From positions 860,844 through 924,843 of the forward strand of contig SCFE01000008.1 of assembly GCA_004352715.1 (NCBI GenBank): DNA of 64,000 nucleotides, written 5' to 3'. Positions 1-10,638 of this stretch are shown piece after piece (positions within the stretch are counted from its first letter, which is position 1; the number at the start of each line of letters is the position of its first letter). The notes under the pieces were generated by a model. That model was not told the origin of the DNA, made no database searches, and saw only the letters and a list, made by a program, of their open reading frames with translations. This DNA comes from Hofstenia miamia (Eukaryota > Xenacoelomorpha > Acoela). The position numbers and the translations under genes were made by a program.

Positions 1-152
1 AAACTTAACCTCTAAAGTGTCACGTAAACACGTTTTGTTTGTTTTAGAATTATTGAACAAAATCAGTCTTTTATAGAAATACTTAGAGAGAAGATCTAAT
101 TAAATCTAATCCAGAGTAGATTAGTTACAACCTAACACTTATTCTAAAAAAT

Positions 153-1152
153 NNNNNNNNNNNNNNNNNNNNNNNNNNNNNNNNNNNNNNNNNNNNNNNN
201 NNNNNNNNNNNNNNNNNNNNNNNNNNNNNNNNNNNNNNNNNNNNNNNNNNNNNNNNNNNNNNNNNNNNNNNNNNNNNNNNNNNNNNNNNNNNNNNNNNNN
301 NNNNNNNNNNNNNNNNNNNNNNNNNNNNNNNNNNNNNNNNNNNNNNNNNNNNNNNNNNNNNNNNNNNNNNNNNNNNNNNNNNNNNNNNNNNNNNNNNNNN
401 NNNNNNNNNNNNNNNNNNNNNNNNNNNNNNNNNNNNNNNNNNNNNNNNNNNNNNNNNNNNNNNNNNNNNNNNNNNNNNNNNNNNNNNNNNNNNNNNNNNN
501 NNNNNNNNNNNNNNNNNNNNNNNNNNNNNNNNNNNNNNNNNNNNNNNNNNNNNNNNNNNNNNNNNNNNNNNNNNNNNNNNNNNNNNNNNNNNNNNNNNNN
601 NNNNNNNNNNNNNNNNNNNNNNNNNNNNNNNNNNNNNNNNNNNNNNNNNNNNNNNNNNNNNNNNNNNNNNNNNNNNNNNNNNNNNNNNNNNNNNNNNNNN
701 NNNNNNNNNNNNNNNNNNNNNNNNNNNNNNNNNNNNNNNNNNNNNNNNNNNNNNNNNNNNNNNNNNNNNNNNNNNNNNNNNNNNNNNNNNNNNNNNNNNN
801 NNNNNNNNNNNNNNNNNNNNNNNNNNNNNNNNNNNNNNNNNNNNNNNNNNNNNNNNNNNNNNNNNNNNNNNNNNNNNNNNNNNNNNNNNNNNNNNNNNNN
901 NNNNNNNNNNNNNNNNNNNNNNNNNNNNNNNNNNNNNNNNNNNNNNNNNNNNNNNNNNNNNNNNNNNNNNNNNNNNNNNNNNNNNNNNNNNNNNNNNNNN
1001 NNNNNNNNNNNNNNNNNNNNNNNNNNNNNNNNNNNNNNNNNNNNNNNNNNNNNNNNNNNNNNNNNNNNNNNNNNNNNNNNNNNNNNNNNNNNNNNNNNNN
1101 NNNNNNNNNNNNNNNNNNNNNNNNNNNNNNNNNNNNNNNNNNNNNNNNNNNN
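153..1152. other. Assembly gap, 1000 N
   Basis: A run of exactly 1000 N, so a placeholder of unknown true size. The 152 bases before it hold nothing I recognise. Confidence 0.99.
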
Positions 1153-2397
1153 AAAAGATAAAAGAGCAATACGAAACTAAACATTAGTCTTTGAGAACTG
1201 TTAGGGAACCAGGCTATCAAAATGTCAGTCAATTATTTCTTATATTGAACAAAGATTCAGAAAGAAAAGCTTAAACCCAAATTTTCCTAACATTTCTCTA
1301 TTAAGACCATTTATCTAAATTTGAAATAAAAAGGTATTTTTGAGTCTTAACATTATGATTTTAAATGTTGGATGAAATTTCACCAAGTGGAAATGTATGC
1401 ACCCACTCCTGTAAAATATAGGAAATGTAGAAATAGAGCTTTTTATATTTTGTGGGAATGATTGGGCACATGGCACTTGTCATGAGGATGACGATAGGTA
1501 TTACATGGCATGCAGTATTTTACCCTTTTATCTATCTATTTGAAAATTTTTGCGTCCAACAACCACTAAGTCTTTATTTTGAAATTTGTTCTTGGCATTT
1601 ACTGTGCATTTTTACACTATGCCCCTGTAAATGTGTTGTGATATTGTACTTAAATTCCAATAAGTCAAAGTTGTCACTCGACCAACAATTACCATTAGAA
1701 ATGGGTTCCTGGCCCAAGCTTGATATCATTAACAATATAGAAGCTTCCTCTTGGTTTTTCTGCAGCATGCAGAAATTAATCTTTTTCATTTCTGCCATTT
1801 TGCACCGTTGAATGCTTCTCTGGGTAATCTAGTTTCTTTCATTTACATTTAAGTGTTGATATTCTTCACATTTGCTAAATAATTTAAATTCTTTAAGAAT
1901 TTTCAAGTTTTATTTTTGAACTTACGTAAATCCACGTAGGAGACTGATGGAATATTATAAAAGTATTCAGCTGTATAACTCTCGGACAAAGTTTCCTACA
2001 ATTAATTCAAAAATCATTGTGGAATAATCCTTCCTGTTCCATCCCGCTGGAAGTATTGAAATTATCTAATGAGGAATTTTTCATGAATTCTCAAATCATA
2101 GCTTTTCAAAACCTGCAAAAGTTAAATCAGCACCCTATAACCATGTCCACATTGGTCTGTTTTATGTAGATCATCAATCATTTTACTCCTTTCACAGAAT
2201 TTATGTCATGTTGAAATTGAAGATTTCTTTTAGATTAGTCTTCATGTATTCCATATTTTATTCTTAGATTGAATTGTTTTGTAAATTGTTTACTAGATGT
2301 ACAGTGTCCTAAGGATCATACTCGAGGCGGTGCTTAAGGAGGCTCAGGTGACCGTGTTACATCTGTGAGGGATTTTATTTGTTGAGAAAATAAATTC
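1153..2397. repeat. Member of a patchwork interspersed repeat family
   Basis: The first ~315 bases match 9952-10270 almost exactly. From about 1270 the sequence also matches 10371-11008, and 1808-2397 matches 11892-12447. The ~880 bases found at 11009-11891 are absent here, so this copy is a deletion derivative, or the other carries an insertion. The segment is cut by gaps at both ends. A 119-codon open frame at 1452-1811 is not conserved in the homologous copies and is treated as chance. The class of the element is unknown. Confidence 0.8.
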
Positions 2398-3397
2398 NNN
2401 NNNNNNNNNNNNNNNNNNNNNNNNNNNNNNNNNNNNNNNNNNNNNNNNNNNNNNNNNNNNNNNNNNNNNNNNNNNNNNNNNNNNNNNNNNNNNNNNNNNN
2501 NNNNNNNNNNNNNNNNNNNNNNNNNNNNNNNNNNNNNNNNNNNNNNNNNNNNNNNNNNNNNNNNNNNNNNNNNNNNNNNNNNNNNNNNNNNNNNNNNNNN
2601 NNNNNNNNNNNNNNNNNNNNNNNNNNNNNNNNNNNNNNNNNNNNNNNNNNNNNNNNNNNNNNNNNNNNNNNNNNNNNNNNNNNNNNNNNNNNNNNNNNNN
2701 NNNNNNNNNNNNNNNNNNNNNNNNNNNNNNNNNNNNNNNNNNNNNNNNNNNNNNNNNNNNNNNNNNNNNNNNNNNNNNNNNNNNNNNNNNNNNNNNNNNN
2801 NNNNNNNNNNNNNNNNNNNNNNNNNNNNNNNNNNNNNNNNNNNNNNNNNNNNNNNNNNNNNNNNNNNNNNNNNNNNNNNNNNNNNNNNNNNNNNNNNNNN
2901 NNNNNNNNNNNNNNNNNNNNNNNNNNNNNNNNNNNNNNNNNNNNNNNNNNNNNNNNNNNNNNNNNNNNNNNNNNNNNNNNNNNNNNNNNNNNNNNNNNNN
3001 NNNNNNNNNNNNNNNNNNNNNNNNNNNNNNNNNNNNNNNNNNNNNNNNNNNNNNNNNNNNNNNNNNNNNNNNNNNNNNNNNNNNNNNNNNNNNNNNNNNN
3101 NNNNNNNNNNNNNNNNNNNNNNNNNNNNNNNNNNNNNNNNNNNNNNNNNNNNNNNNNNNNNNNNNNNNNNNNNNNNNNNNNNNNNNNNNNNNNNNNNNNN
3201 NNNNNNNNNNNNNNNNNNNNNNNNNNNNNNNNNNNNNNNNNNNNNNNNNNNNNNNNNNNNNNNNNNNNNNNNNNNNNNNNNNNNNNNNNNNNNNNNNNNN
3301 NNNNNNNNNNNNNNNNNNNNNNNNNNNNNNNNNNNNNNNNNNNNNNNNNNNNNNNNNNNNNNNNNNNNNNNNNNNNNNNNNNNNNNNNNNNNNNNNN
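2398..3397. other. Assembly gap, 1000 N
   Basis: Exactly 1000 N. It hides the C-terminal part and one terminus of the piggyBac copy that follows. Confidence 0.99.
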
Positions 3398-4710
3398 GAT
3401 CTCATCACTTTGATTGTAATAAAAGCACGTTTCGTGCAACTCGAGAGATTCGCTTTTCATTTCTTCTGGCAGACCACGAGAATTTGTGCGCACGGTGCCA
3501 ACTAGAGTGGTCTGCTTCGACGAGAGGTAGTTCGCAAGAAAGACGCTCGTGAAGAAGTTATCACAAGTTATATTGTAGGATTTTCGTTCCAAAGAAGACA
3601 GTAGCTTCTTGACTGCAAAATCAGCAAGACGTTCGCCATTTCGGTCAGGTGCTTCGCATTTTCCCAAATAAGGGACAATGTTCCAAACATATTTGGTGGA
3701 GTTGTCGACTAGCAACCAAAATTTAAATCCGAATTTATCGGGTTTGTTGGGCATGAAAACAACAAATCGACAACGGGTTTTCATGGGAACTAGCTGCTCG
3801 TCGATGTATAAAGAAAAGTTGGGAACAAAGTTTTCGCGACAACTTTTGGCGATTTTATCAAAGATTTTTCGAACATGAGTGAAAGTATCTTCATCGATTC
3901 GAAAAGAACTTGTTCTTTTCTCATCAAATCGCAAAAAACGTTTAATTTTTTCGTAACGATTTCTACACATAATATTGCGGAAAAGTGGTATGCCAAACTT
4001 TTCAGACCACAATAATTTCACCGAATGATTCTTGCCATAAACTCCTCGCGCAATTTCAATGGCAAAGAATTTGTTAAGTTCATCAAAAGTGAGATCATCG
4101 AGGGCTCCTTCACTGGCATCAACTGTACATTTCAAAATCTGTCTTTTGATGTTTTCTGATATAAAACAGTTGAAAGCTCTCACCTNCGCAATTTCAATGG
4201 CAAAGAATTTGTCAAGTTCATCAAGAGTAAGATCATCGAGGGCTCCTTCATTGGCATCAACTGTACATTTGACAATCTGTCTTTTGATGTTTTCTGATAT
4301 AAAACAGTTGAAAGCTCTCACCTCTGTTGTCGCTTCTCGTTTCACAGATGGCACAACTCCAGGTTGAACTCGGAATATGTCTCTCTTTCTGCATCTTCCT
4401 TTCGCATTGTTAGTATTGACTTCTAATTTGATCCACTTGTAGAATCATCAATACGAGTTTGCTCAGTGTTGAAGTTGTGGTCTTCATTTACTTCGTCTGC
4501 ACTTTCATCGCTGGAATCAATTGGATCGATGTTCCAAATAGCTGTCAAGGCTTTCGTTGCCACCGCCCTTTTCATGATTGCTTCAACAAAAATAAAGAGA
4601 AAGCCGACAATATCTTGTGCGAACTTGCAAAGAGCTAGCCAAGGTAATACAATTTTCGTTCTACTCAAAATTTGAAAAATTGAAAAATTTCCCTTGATTT
4701 GTCTTGACAA
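3398..4710 (-). pseudogene. piggyBac transposase, copy A, chimeric and partial
   Basis: A DDE-class transposase of the piggyBac (PGBD) family, which excises and integrates at TTAA. Reading on the minus strand from 4354, the protein runs continuously to the gap at 3397. It shows the family core: the first catalytic Asp in YIDEQLVPMK, the second in FWLLVDN and the third in ITCDNFFTS. The last motif and the Cys-rich tail are in the gap. The acidic N-terminal region (reading from 4710) is in another frame because ~100 bases present in copy B at about 17190-17290 are missing. At 4186 a single N separates two versions of the same ~130 bases that differ at about 5% of positions. The feature is therefore stitched from two different piggyBac copies, and its exact gene structure should not be trusted. 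The core is better preserved than in copy B at 16.5-19 kb. Confidence 0.9.
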
Positions 4711-4869
4711 TAGGCCTAGCTATACGAGGTAGAAATTTGAATTCCAAGGCTCCTAAAACTATATAGCTACCACAATCAAACAATAGGATTGCGTCTTTTG
4801 TCGCTGACAAAAGTCGAATTGAGGCAATTTTTGAACCGCACGCAGAGTTTATTGCATTAAATAGTGCAA
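4711..4869 (-). mobile_element. 5' non-coding end of piggyBac copy A
   Basis: This stretch is the reverse complement of 16757-16920, the left non-coding end of piggyBac copy B, with a few substitutions. The shared part includes the TTGCGTC-type segment near 4800 and the block ending in tagtgcaa. The terminal repeat itself falls in the next gap. Confidence 0.8.
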
Positions 4870-5869
4870 NNNNNNNNNNNNNNNNNNNNNNNNNNNNNNN
4901 NNNNNNNNNNNNNNNNNNNNNNNNNNNNNNNNNNNNNNNNNNNNNNNNNNNNNNNNNNNNNNNNNNNNNNNNNNNNNNNNNNNNNNNNNNNNNNNNNNNN
5001 NNNNNNNNNNNNNNNNNNNNNNNNNNNNNNNNNNNNNNNNNNNNNNNNNNNNNNNNNNNNNNNNNNNNNNNNNNNNNNNNNNNNNNNNNNNNNNNNNNNN
5101 NNNNNNNNNNNNNNNNNNNNNNNNNNNNNNNNNNNNNNNNNNNNNNNNNNNNNNNNNNNNNNNNNNNNNNNNNNNNNNNNNNNNNNNNNNNNNNNNNNNN
5201 NNNNNNNNNNNNNNNNNNNNNNNNNNNNNNNNNNNNNNNNNNNNNNNNNNNNNNNNNNNNNNNNNNNNNNNNNNNNNNNNNNNNNNNNNNNNNNNNNNNN
5301 NNNNNNNNNNNNNNNNNNNNNNNNNNNNNNNNNNNNNNNNNNNNNNNNNNNNNNNNNNNNNNNNNNNNNNNNNNNNNNNNNNNNNNNNNNNNNNNNNNNN
5401 NNNNNNNNNNNNNNNNNNNNNNNNNNNNNNNNNNNNNNNNNNNNNNNNNNNNNNNNNNNNNNNNNNNNNNNNNNNNNNNNNNNNNNNNNNNNNNNNNNNN
5501 NNNNNNNNNNNNNNNNNNNNNNNNNNNNNNNNNNNNNNNNNNNNNNNNNNNNNNNNNNNNNNNNNNNNNNNNNNNNNNNNNNNNNNNNNNNNNNNNNNNN
5601 NNNNNNNNNNNNNNNNNNNNNNNNNNNNNNNNNNNNNNNNNNNNNNNNNNNNNNNNNNNNNNNNNNNNNNNNNNNNNNNNNNNNNNNNNNNNNNNNNNNN
5701 NNNNNNNNNNNNNNNNNNNNNNNNNNNNNNNNNNNNNNNNNNNNNNNNNNNNNNNNNNNNNNNNNNNNNNNNNNNNNNNNNNNNNNNNNNNNNNNNNNNN
5801 NNNNNNNNNNNNNNNNNNNNNNNNNNNNNNNNNNNNNNNNNNNNNNNNNNNNNNNNNNNNNNNNNNNNN
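4870..5869. other. Assembly gap, 1000 N
   Basis: Exactly 1000 N between the piggyBac end and the GPCR. It contains the end of the receptor gene. Confidence 0.99.
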
Positions 5870-5870
5870 G

Positions 5871-6707
5871 CTAATATGAGGCTATTAGGCACCCCTCATA
5901 ATAGAGAGTGCCGAATTGTATAGGAAATGCTTCTAACCGGAGATTATATAAAAGAAAAACAATTTTGTCGGGAAAAGTACAACAAAAGTAAATGAAAACC
6001 ACACTGAAGAGCATTTTCACGAGTTTCATATTTTTGTCAAAGTTTGGTGAGCTCTTATTTGTCAAGAGCTTTTGGTGTATTTTCCAATAAGCAATTACCA
6101 TTATGAATGTTGGCGCTACTGTCATTCCGACCAAGCTCCATGTAGCTGCCCACAATGCTTCCATTGCATCCATTCCAGTATTTATCTCACATGCCAAACT
6201 GTTGTGATTCGGTTTGAACATATATGCACTATAACTGCAACCGATTGCAGCAAAGGCCCATGCAGTTATTTGAATTATTACCATGAGTTGCGCACTAAAA
6301 ATCTGTTTAAACTTTGCGGAATAGATAATACAAACATATCTCTCGAAAGTTATAGCTAAAAGTGTGTACGCTGAAGCAAAAAAACCATACAATAACATTG
6401 TTTCTGTGCAGTATACACGACAGAATACTTCACGAAAGATAGGAACATCATTAAGATTAAGCTTAAGCTTTTGAAAACATTTGTAGTGCACGATTAAAAT
6501 CGAAGTGAGAAAATCAAAGACCGATAAATTAAATATGAAGAAATTAGTTTTCGTCTGCATCCACTTAAACACTGTGACTGAAAACATCACCCACCCATTA
6601 CCAATTATGCCCAAGCTTCCAATAAGAGCATAGAAAATTGCATAGTCATTGTTAGGGTCGAAATTTGGGCACTCTGTTTCGTCTGATTCAGATAAATTCG
6701 TATTCAT
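5871..6707 (-). CDS. Rhodopsin-family (class A) GPCR, 3' truncated by gap
   Basis: Seven-transmembrane plasma-membrane receptor, ligand unknown. The 278 visible residues form one open frame from an ATG at 6707. Landmarks: TM1 about residues 22-48 with the GN pair at N37; TM2 about 56-76 with NLSVFD (D65); TM3 about 98-125 ending in ERY (122-124), the DRY-type G-protein switch; TM4 about 140-162 with W150; Cys173 in extracellular loop 2, likely paired with C96 or C100; TM5 with P199; TM6 with P246. The usual CWxP of TM6 reads CCTFP, so the toggle Trp is replaced by Thr. TM7 starts near residue 263 and the NPxxY region lies in the gap. There is no signal peptide and the short N-terminus has an NLS sequon. 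The coding part seen has no intron. I cannot assign it to a ligand subfamily; it could be an orphan or lineage-expanded receptor. Confidence 0.88.
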   Translation of the reverse strand: MNTNLSESDETECPNFDPNNDYAIFYALIGSLGIIGNGWVMFSVTVFKWMQTKTNFFIFNLSVFDFLTSILIVHYKCFQKLKLNLNDVPIFREVFCRVYCTETMLLYGFFASAYTLLAITFERYVCIIYSAKFKQIFSAQLMVIIQITAWAFAAIGCSYSAYMFKPNHNSLACEINTGMDAMEALWAATWSLVGMTVAPTFIMVIAYWKIHQKLLTNKSSPNFDKNMKLVKMLFSVVFIYFCCTFPDKIVFLLYNLRLEAFPIQFGTLYYEGCLIASY

Positions 6708-7228
6708 CTTTAAAATAGCTTTTTAAATCTTTGCTTTTTTAAATTGTTTAGTATTATCCACGCACCCAATGAAATTTAAGCATTGGTTCAATTAATCTTC
6801 CAATAAAAAATGTGCAGTCTAATAGAAATTTAAATTTATAAATTTTCAGATCCCAGAAATTAAATATGGTTTTTACTATCTTGGTGAAGTAATTATAATG
6901 GTATTCGTACAAGATTATCTGGCAATTGATGAAATTACATAAAATAAAAAATATAGCATAAAAAAGAATTTTATTAAGAAAACTATTTCAGTTTTGTATA
7001 TTGCATATAACAGATGGATATTAAATATTTAGTTAATCCACTTGACAAAATGCATCGAACAAGTTTCCTAAAAGAAATAAACCTATTTTTGGAAAAACGC
7101 ACATTTTATTTTTCACACTGAAGATTTCCACCATTAGGAATATAAATAAGGCTTTCTTTAATACACTTTATAGGCATCAAGTAACACTTGAATATATATT
7201 TTATAGCAAAAATATTTATACTTGTAGT
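6616..7228. repeat. Tandem duplication, unit 1 (GPCR 5' end)
   Basis: A 613-bp unit beginning inside the receptor gene (about codon 30) and running upstream through its start codon and putative promoter. It is repeated at 7229-7840 with no net length change and only scattered substitutions. Confidence 0.9.
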
Positions 7229-7840
7229 CTTCCAATAAGAGCATAGAAAATTGCATAGTCATTGTTAGGGTCGAAATTTGGGCACTCTGTTTCGTCTGAT
7301 TCAGATAAATTCGTATTCATCTTTAAAATAGCTTTTTAAATCTTTGCTTTTTTAAATTGTTTAGTATTATCCACGGACCCAATGAAATTTATGGATTGGT
7401 TCAATTAATCTTCCAATAAAAAATGTGCAGTCTAATAGAAATTTAAATTTATAAATTTTCAGATCCCAGAAATTAAATATGGTTTTTACTATCTTGATGA
7501 AGTAATTATAATGGTATTCGTACAAGATTATCTGGCAATTGCTGAAATTACATAAAATAAAAAATATAGCATAAAAAAGAATTTTATAAAGAAAACTATT
7601 TCAGTTTTGTATATTGCATATAACAGATAGATATCAAATATTTATTTAATCCACTTGACAAAATTCATCGAACAAGTTTCCTAAAAGAAATAAAACTATT
7701 TTTGGAAAAACGCACATTTTATTTTTCACACTGAAGATTTCCACCATTAGGAATATAAATAAGGCTTTCTTTAATACACTTTATAGGCATCAAGTAACAC
7801 TTGAATATATATTTTATAGAAAAAATATTTATACTTGTAG
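7229..7840 (-). pseudogene. Tandem duplication, unit 2: orphan GPCR 5' fragment
   Basis: Second copy of the 613-bp unit. It repeats the receptor's start codon (7320) and its first 30 codons unchanged, then breaks into unrelated sequence at the unit junction, so no receptor can be made from it. The duplicated upstream DNA could carry a second promoter that fires into the intact gene. Small differences such as caccc versus gaccc near 7378 show this is not a simple assembly echo. Confidence 0.85.
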
Positions 7841-8432
7841 ATATGATAAAAAAGTTTTGGCCCATTAAAGTTGTTATATTTTGTAGCTGAAAACTTGTTC
7901 CTGATTGTGTAAAATCTACCATTGTATTACTATTAAATCATGAATTCTATTTGACTTTATAAAATTGAATTAAATCAATCTCATTATTTTTTAGTCAGAA
8001 CCTGTATATCACATGAACTTGAAAGTGATTGTCATTACAAATCAGAATAAAAAGGAATGCTTTTTTTAACTGAAACTTTTACTCTTGGCAATAAGGATTA
8101 TTATTTTCTTTATATAGTTTATATACATGCGTTTTTTCTAATATTGAAATATATTTATTCAATGTTTTAGGGCATGAATACAAGCAGTCATAGCAATCCA
8201 CATAGATTTTTCTGTTTACGGTAAATATTAAGAACTTAAAATCAAGATAAAGTTTAGTAAATATTGGTGCAACCTATATTTTCATTCGGTTAAATATTGA
8301 GACCAACGGAAAAACCTTGCTCATCATATGATTTGCACAGAGTGGAGCTTTATTATCTTATTGGTCTACAGGAAGGGTCATGAAAATGATTACTAATATG
8401 TTGTTCACACTTAAAGAAGAAAGGTAGCTTTA
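7841..8432. other. AT-rich non-coding stretch
   Basis: No gene or recognisable element. Only short chance open frames. Confidence 0.6.
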
Positions 8433-9420
8433 TAGCGCATTTTCACAAGAACGCTCCGCCTTAATTATAAGGCCGTAGTACCACTCTTGGTAGCATGTTT
8501 TCACGAGAGAGCTCCGGCCATTTTCAAGAACGGAATGCTGTTTTCTTCAATATGGATATCTTGATTTTGAATATTAAAAGATAAAAGAGCAATACGAAAC
8601 TAAACATTAGTCTTTGAGAACTGTTATGGCATCAGGCTAGCAAAATGTTATAAGGGAAAATATTGATGGTATACCTACAACGCTTATAAAATATTTGAGG
8701 CTCTTAAATGATAAATATCCGAATAAAAGTTATTCTTCATTATTTGCATGCTCACCTGAACTTATTCCATATGGATCTACAGAAAGTCTTTGAGAAGCAT
8801 GGCGAATATTTCAGTCAATTATTTCTGATATTGAACAAAGATTCAGAAAGAATAAGTCGAGGTTGAAAAAATGCTGAGTGATTTCTTGCGGCTGTCCAAA
8901 AAATGGAAGAATTGTAAAAATCAATTTTAATTGCTTTGTGTTTAGATAAGTAAGAAATGTATTGTTGTTATATATTTATTACTTAATAAACTTAATGTAA
9001 TGAAGCATGCCTTCAAATTCAAGTTTTTGAATAATTAAAAGGTATAATACATAAACTTTCAAAAATATTTTCTTACTTAATTAAATTTAATTATCATGCA
9101 AGTTGTAAACCACTACAGTAAAGATCATTCAGAGCTTTCACGAAGCCTGGAAATCTGGAACGGTATTTTGTGTCTGGAATTGATTAGAAATATATTTTCT
9201 TTTCTGACAATCGGGCATTGAAGTAAATTTGTGAATGAAGATCAACCAATAAAACGTCACAATAAAATTTGGATTACTCTCGTGGAAACACATGACCACT
9301 CTGAAATATTCTAACCAGTAAAACAGCACAACGATTTTCAGAGCACTCGCGTGAAATCATAAATATTGTTGCTGTGGTAAGATGGAAGAATTTTGGCTGT
9401 AGCGCGTTCTTGAAAATGCA
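8433..9420. mobile_element. Possible DNA transposon of unknown class
   Basis: The left end near 8435 reads gcgcattttcacaagaacgc. The right end near 9401-9420 is close to its reverse complement, so the ~985 bp between are bounded by imperfect inverted repeats. Related motifs recur internally (8503-8545 and about 9330). Plus-strand bases 8647-8877 stay open for 77 codons apart from one TGA at 8791-8793. The part at 8536-8650 is repeated at 9913-10025, and the coding-like middle is deleted in that copy and in the 1153 copy. The transposase type is not recognised, and the boundaries and the ORF are both tentative. Confidence 0.35.
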
Positions 9421-9912
9421 TTACTACTGTATGTAAATGTGAGTTCTGTGATATTAATAGAAACTGAAACTAAAATAGCTGATTTTCCAATTAATCACAA
9501 TTTATGTAAGAAATAAATTATCAGTCATGTACATGGTCAACTAAAAATCCTATTCTTATAACTCAATCAAAGCACGATCTACTTGTTTTGAGATCTACAG
9601 ATTCAAAAAGCTTCAAAGGCATTTGAAGAAACCTCATTTGCTGCATTTTAAAAATGTACCTCAATTCAACATAAAGAAAAGAAACTATCTGAATTCTAAG
9701 GTACTGAAAATTGCTTTTGTTTTTGTTCCAAAACAAATTGTTTGTTTGAATATCTGAAACAACCAACATCTTCAAAGAATTGATTTTATTCCTAATTCAT
9801 TTTTGAAAACTTTTAAAGTCATCCTTAGCAATGCTGTTGAAAGTAAATTATGATGAATATGTTTGGGAGATATGTGTGAAATTATAGTAATTGGCTTATT
9901 GCTTTTACGTAC

Positions 9913-10270
9913 GCTGTTTTCTTCAATATGGATATCTTGATTTTGAATATTAAAAGATAAAAGAGCAATACGAAACTAAACATTAGTCTTTGAGAACTGT
10001 TAGGGAACCAGGCTATCAAAATGTCAGTCAATTATTTCTTATATTGAACAAAGATTCAGAAAGAAAAGCTTAAACCCAAATTTTCCTAACATTTCTCTAT
10101 TAAGACCATTTATCTAAATTTGAAATAAAAAGGTATTTTTGAGTCTTAACATTATGATTTTAAATGTTGGATGAAATTTCACCAAGTGGAAATGTATGCA
10201 CCCACTCCTGTAAAATATAGGAAATGTAGAAATAGAGCTTTTTATATTTTGTGGGAATGATTGGAGAGAT
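9913..10270. repeat. Repeat copy matching 1153-1470 and 8536-8650
   Basis: Starts with the same block as 8536 and then follows the 1153 copy nearly base for base, including the shared deletion after the bases caaaatg. It diverges at about 10265. Confidence 0.8.
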
Positions 10271-10370
10271 TGAAATATCAGTTCAGAACAATCCTCTCTT
10301 AGCATACTTCCTAAAGCAGTTATAGTGCCAAAAATTACTTCACAATCAGTTTATGATTTAGATTTTGCCT

Positions 10371-10591
10371 GGAAAAGCTTTAACCCAAATTTTCCTAACA
10401 TTTTTCTTTTAAGACAATTTATCTAAATTTGAACTAAAAACGGTATTTTTTGTGTCTTAACATTACGATTTTAAATGTTGGATGAAATTTCACCAATTGG
10501 AAATGTATGCACTCACTCCTGTAAAATGTAGGAAATGTAGAAATAGAGCTTTTTATATTTTGTGGGAATGATTGGGCACATGACACTTGTC

Positions 10592-10638
<47 letters not shown>

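Noticed and set aside
1452-1811. 119-codon ORF with a seemingly membrane-like sequence
   Set aside because: It lies in a repeat, and homologous copies at 10-11 kb do not keep the frame.
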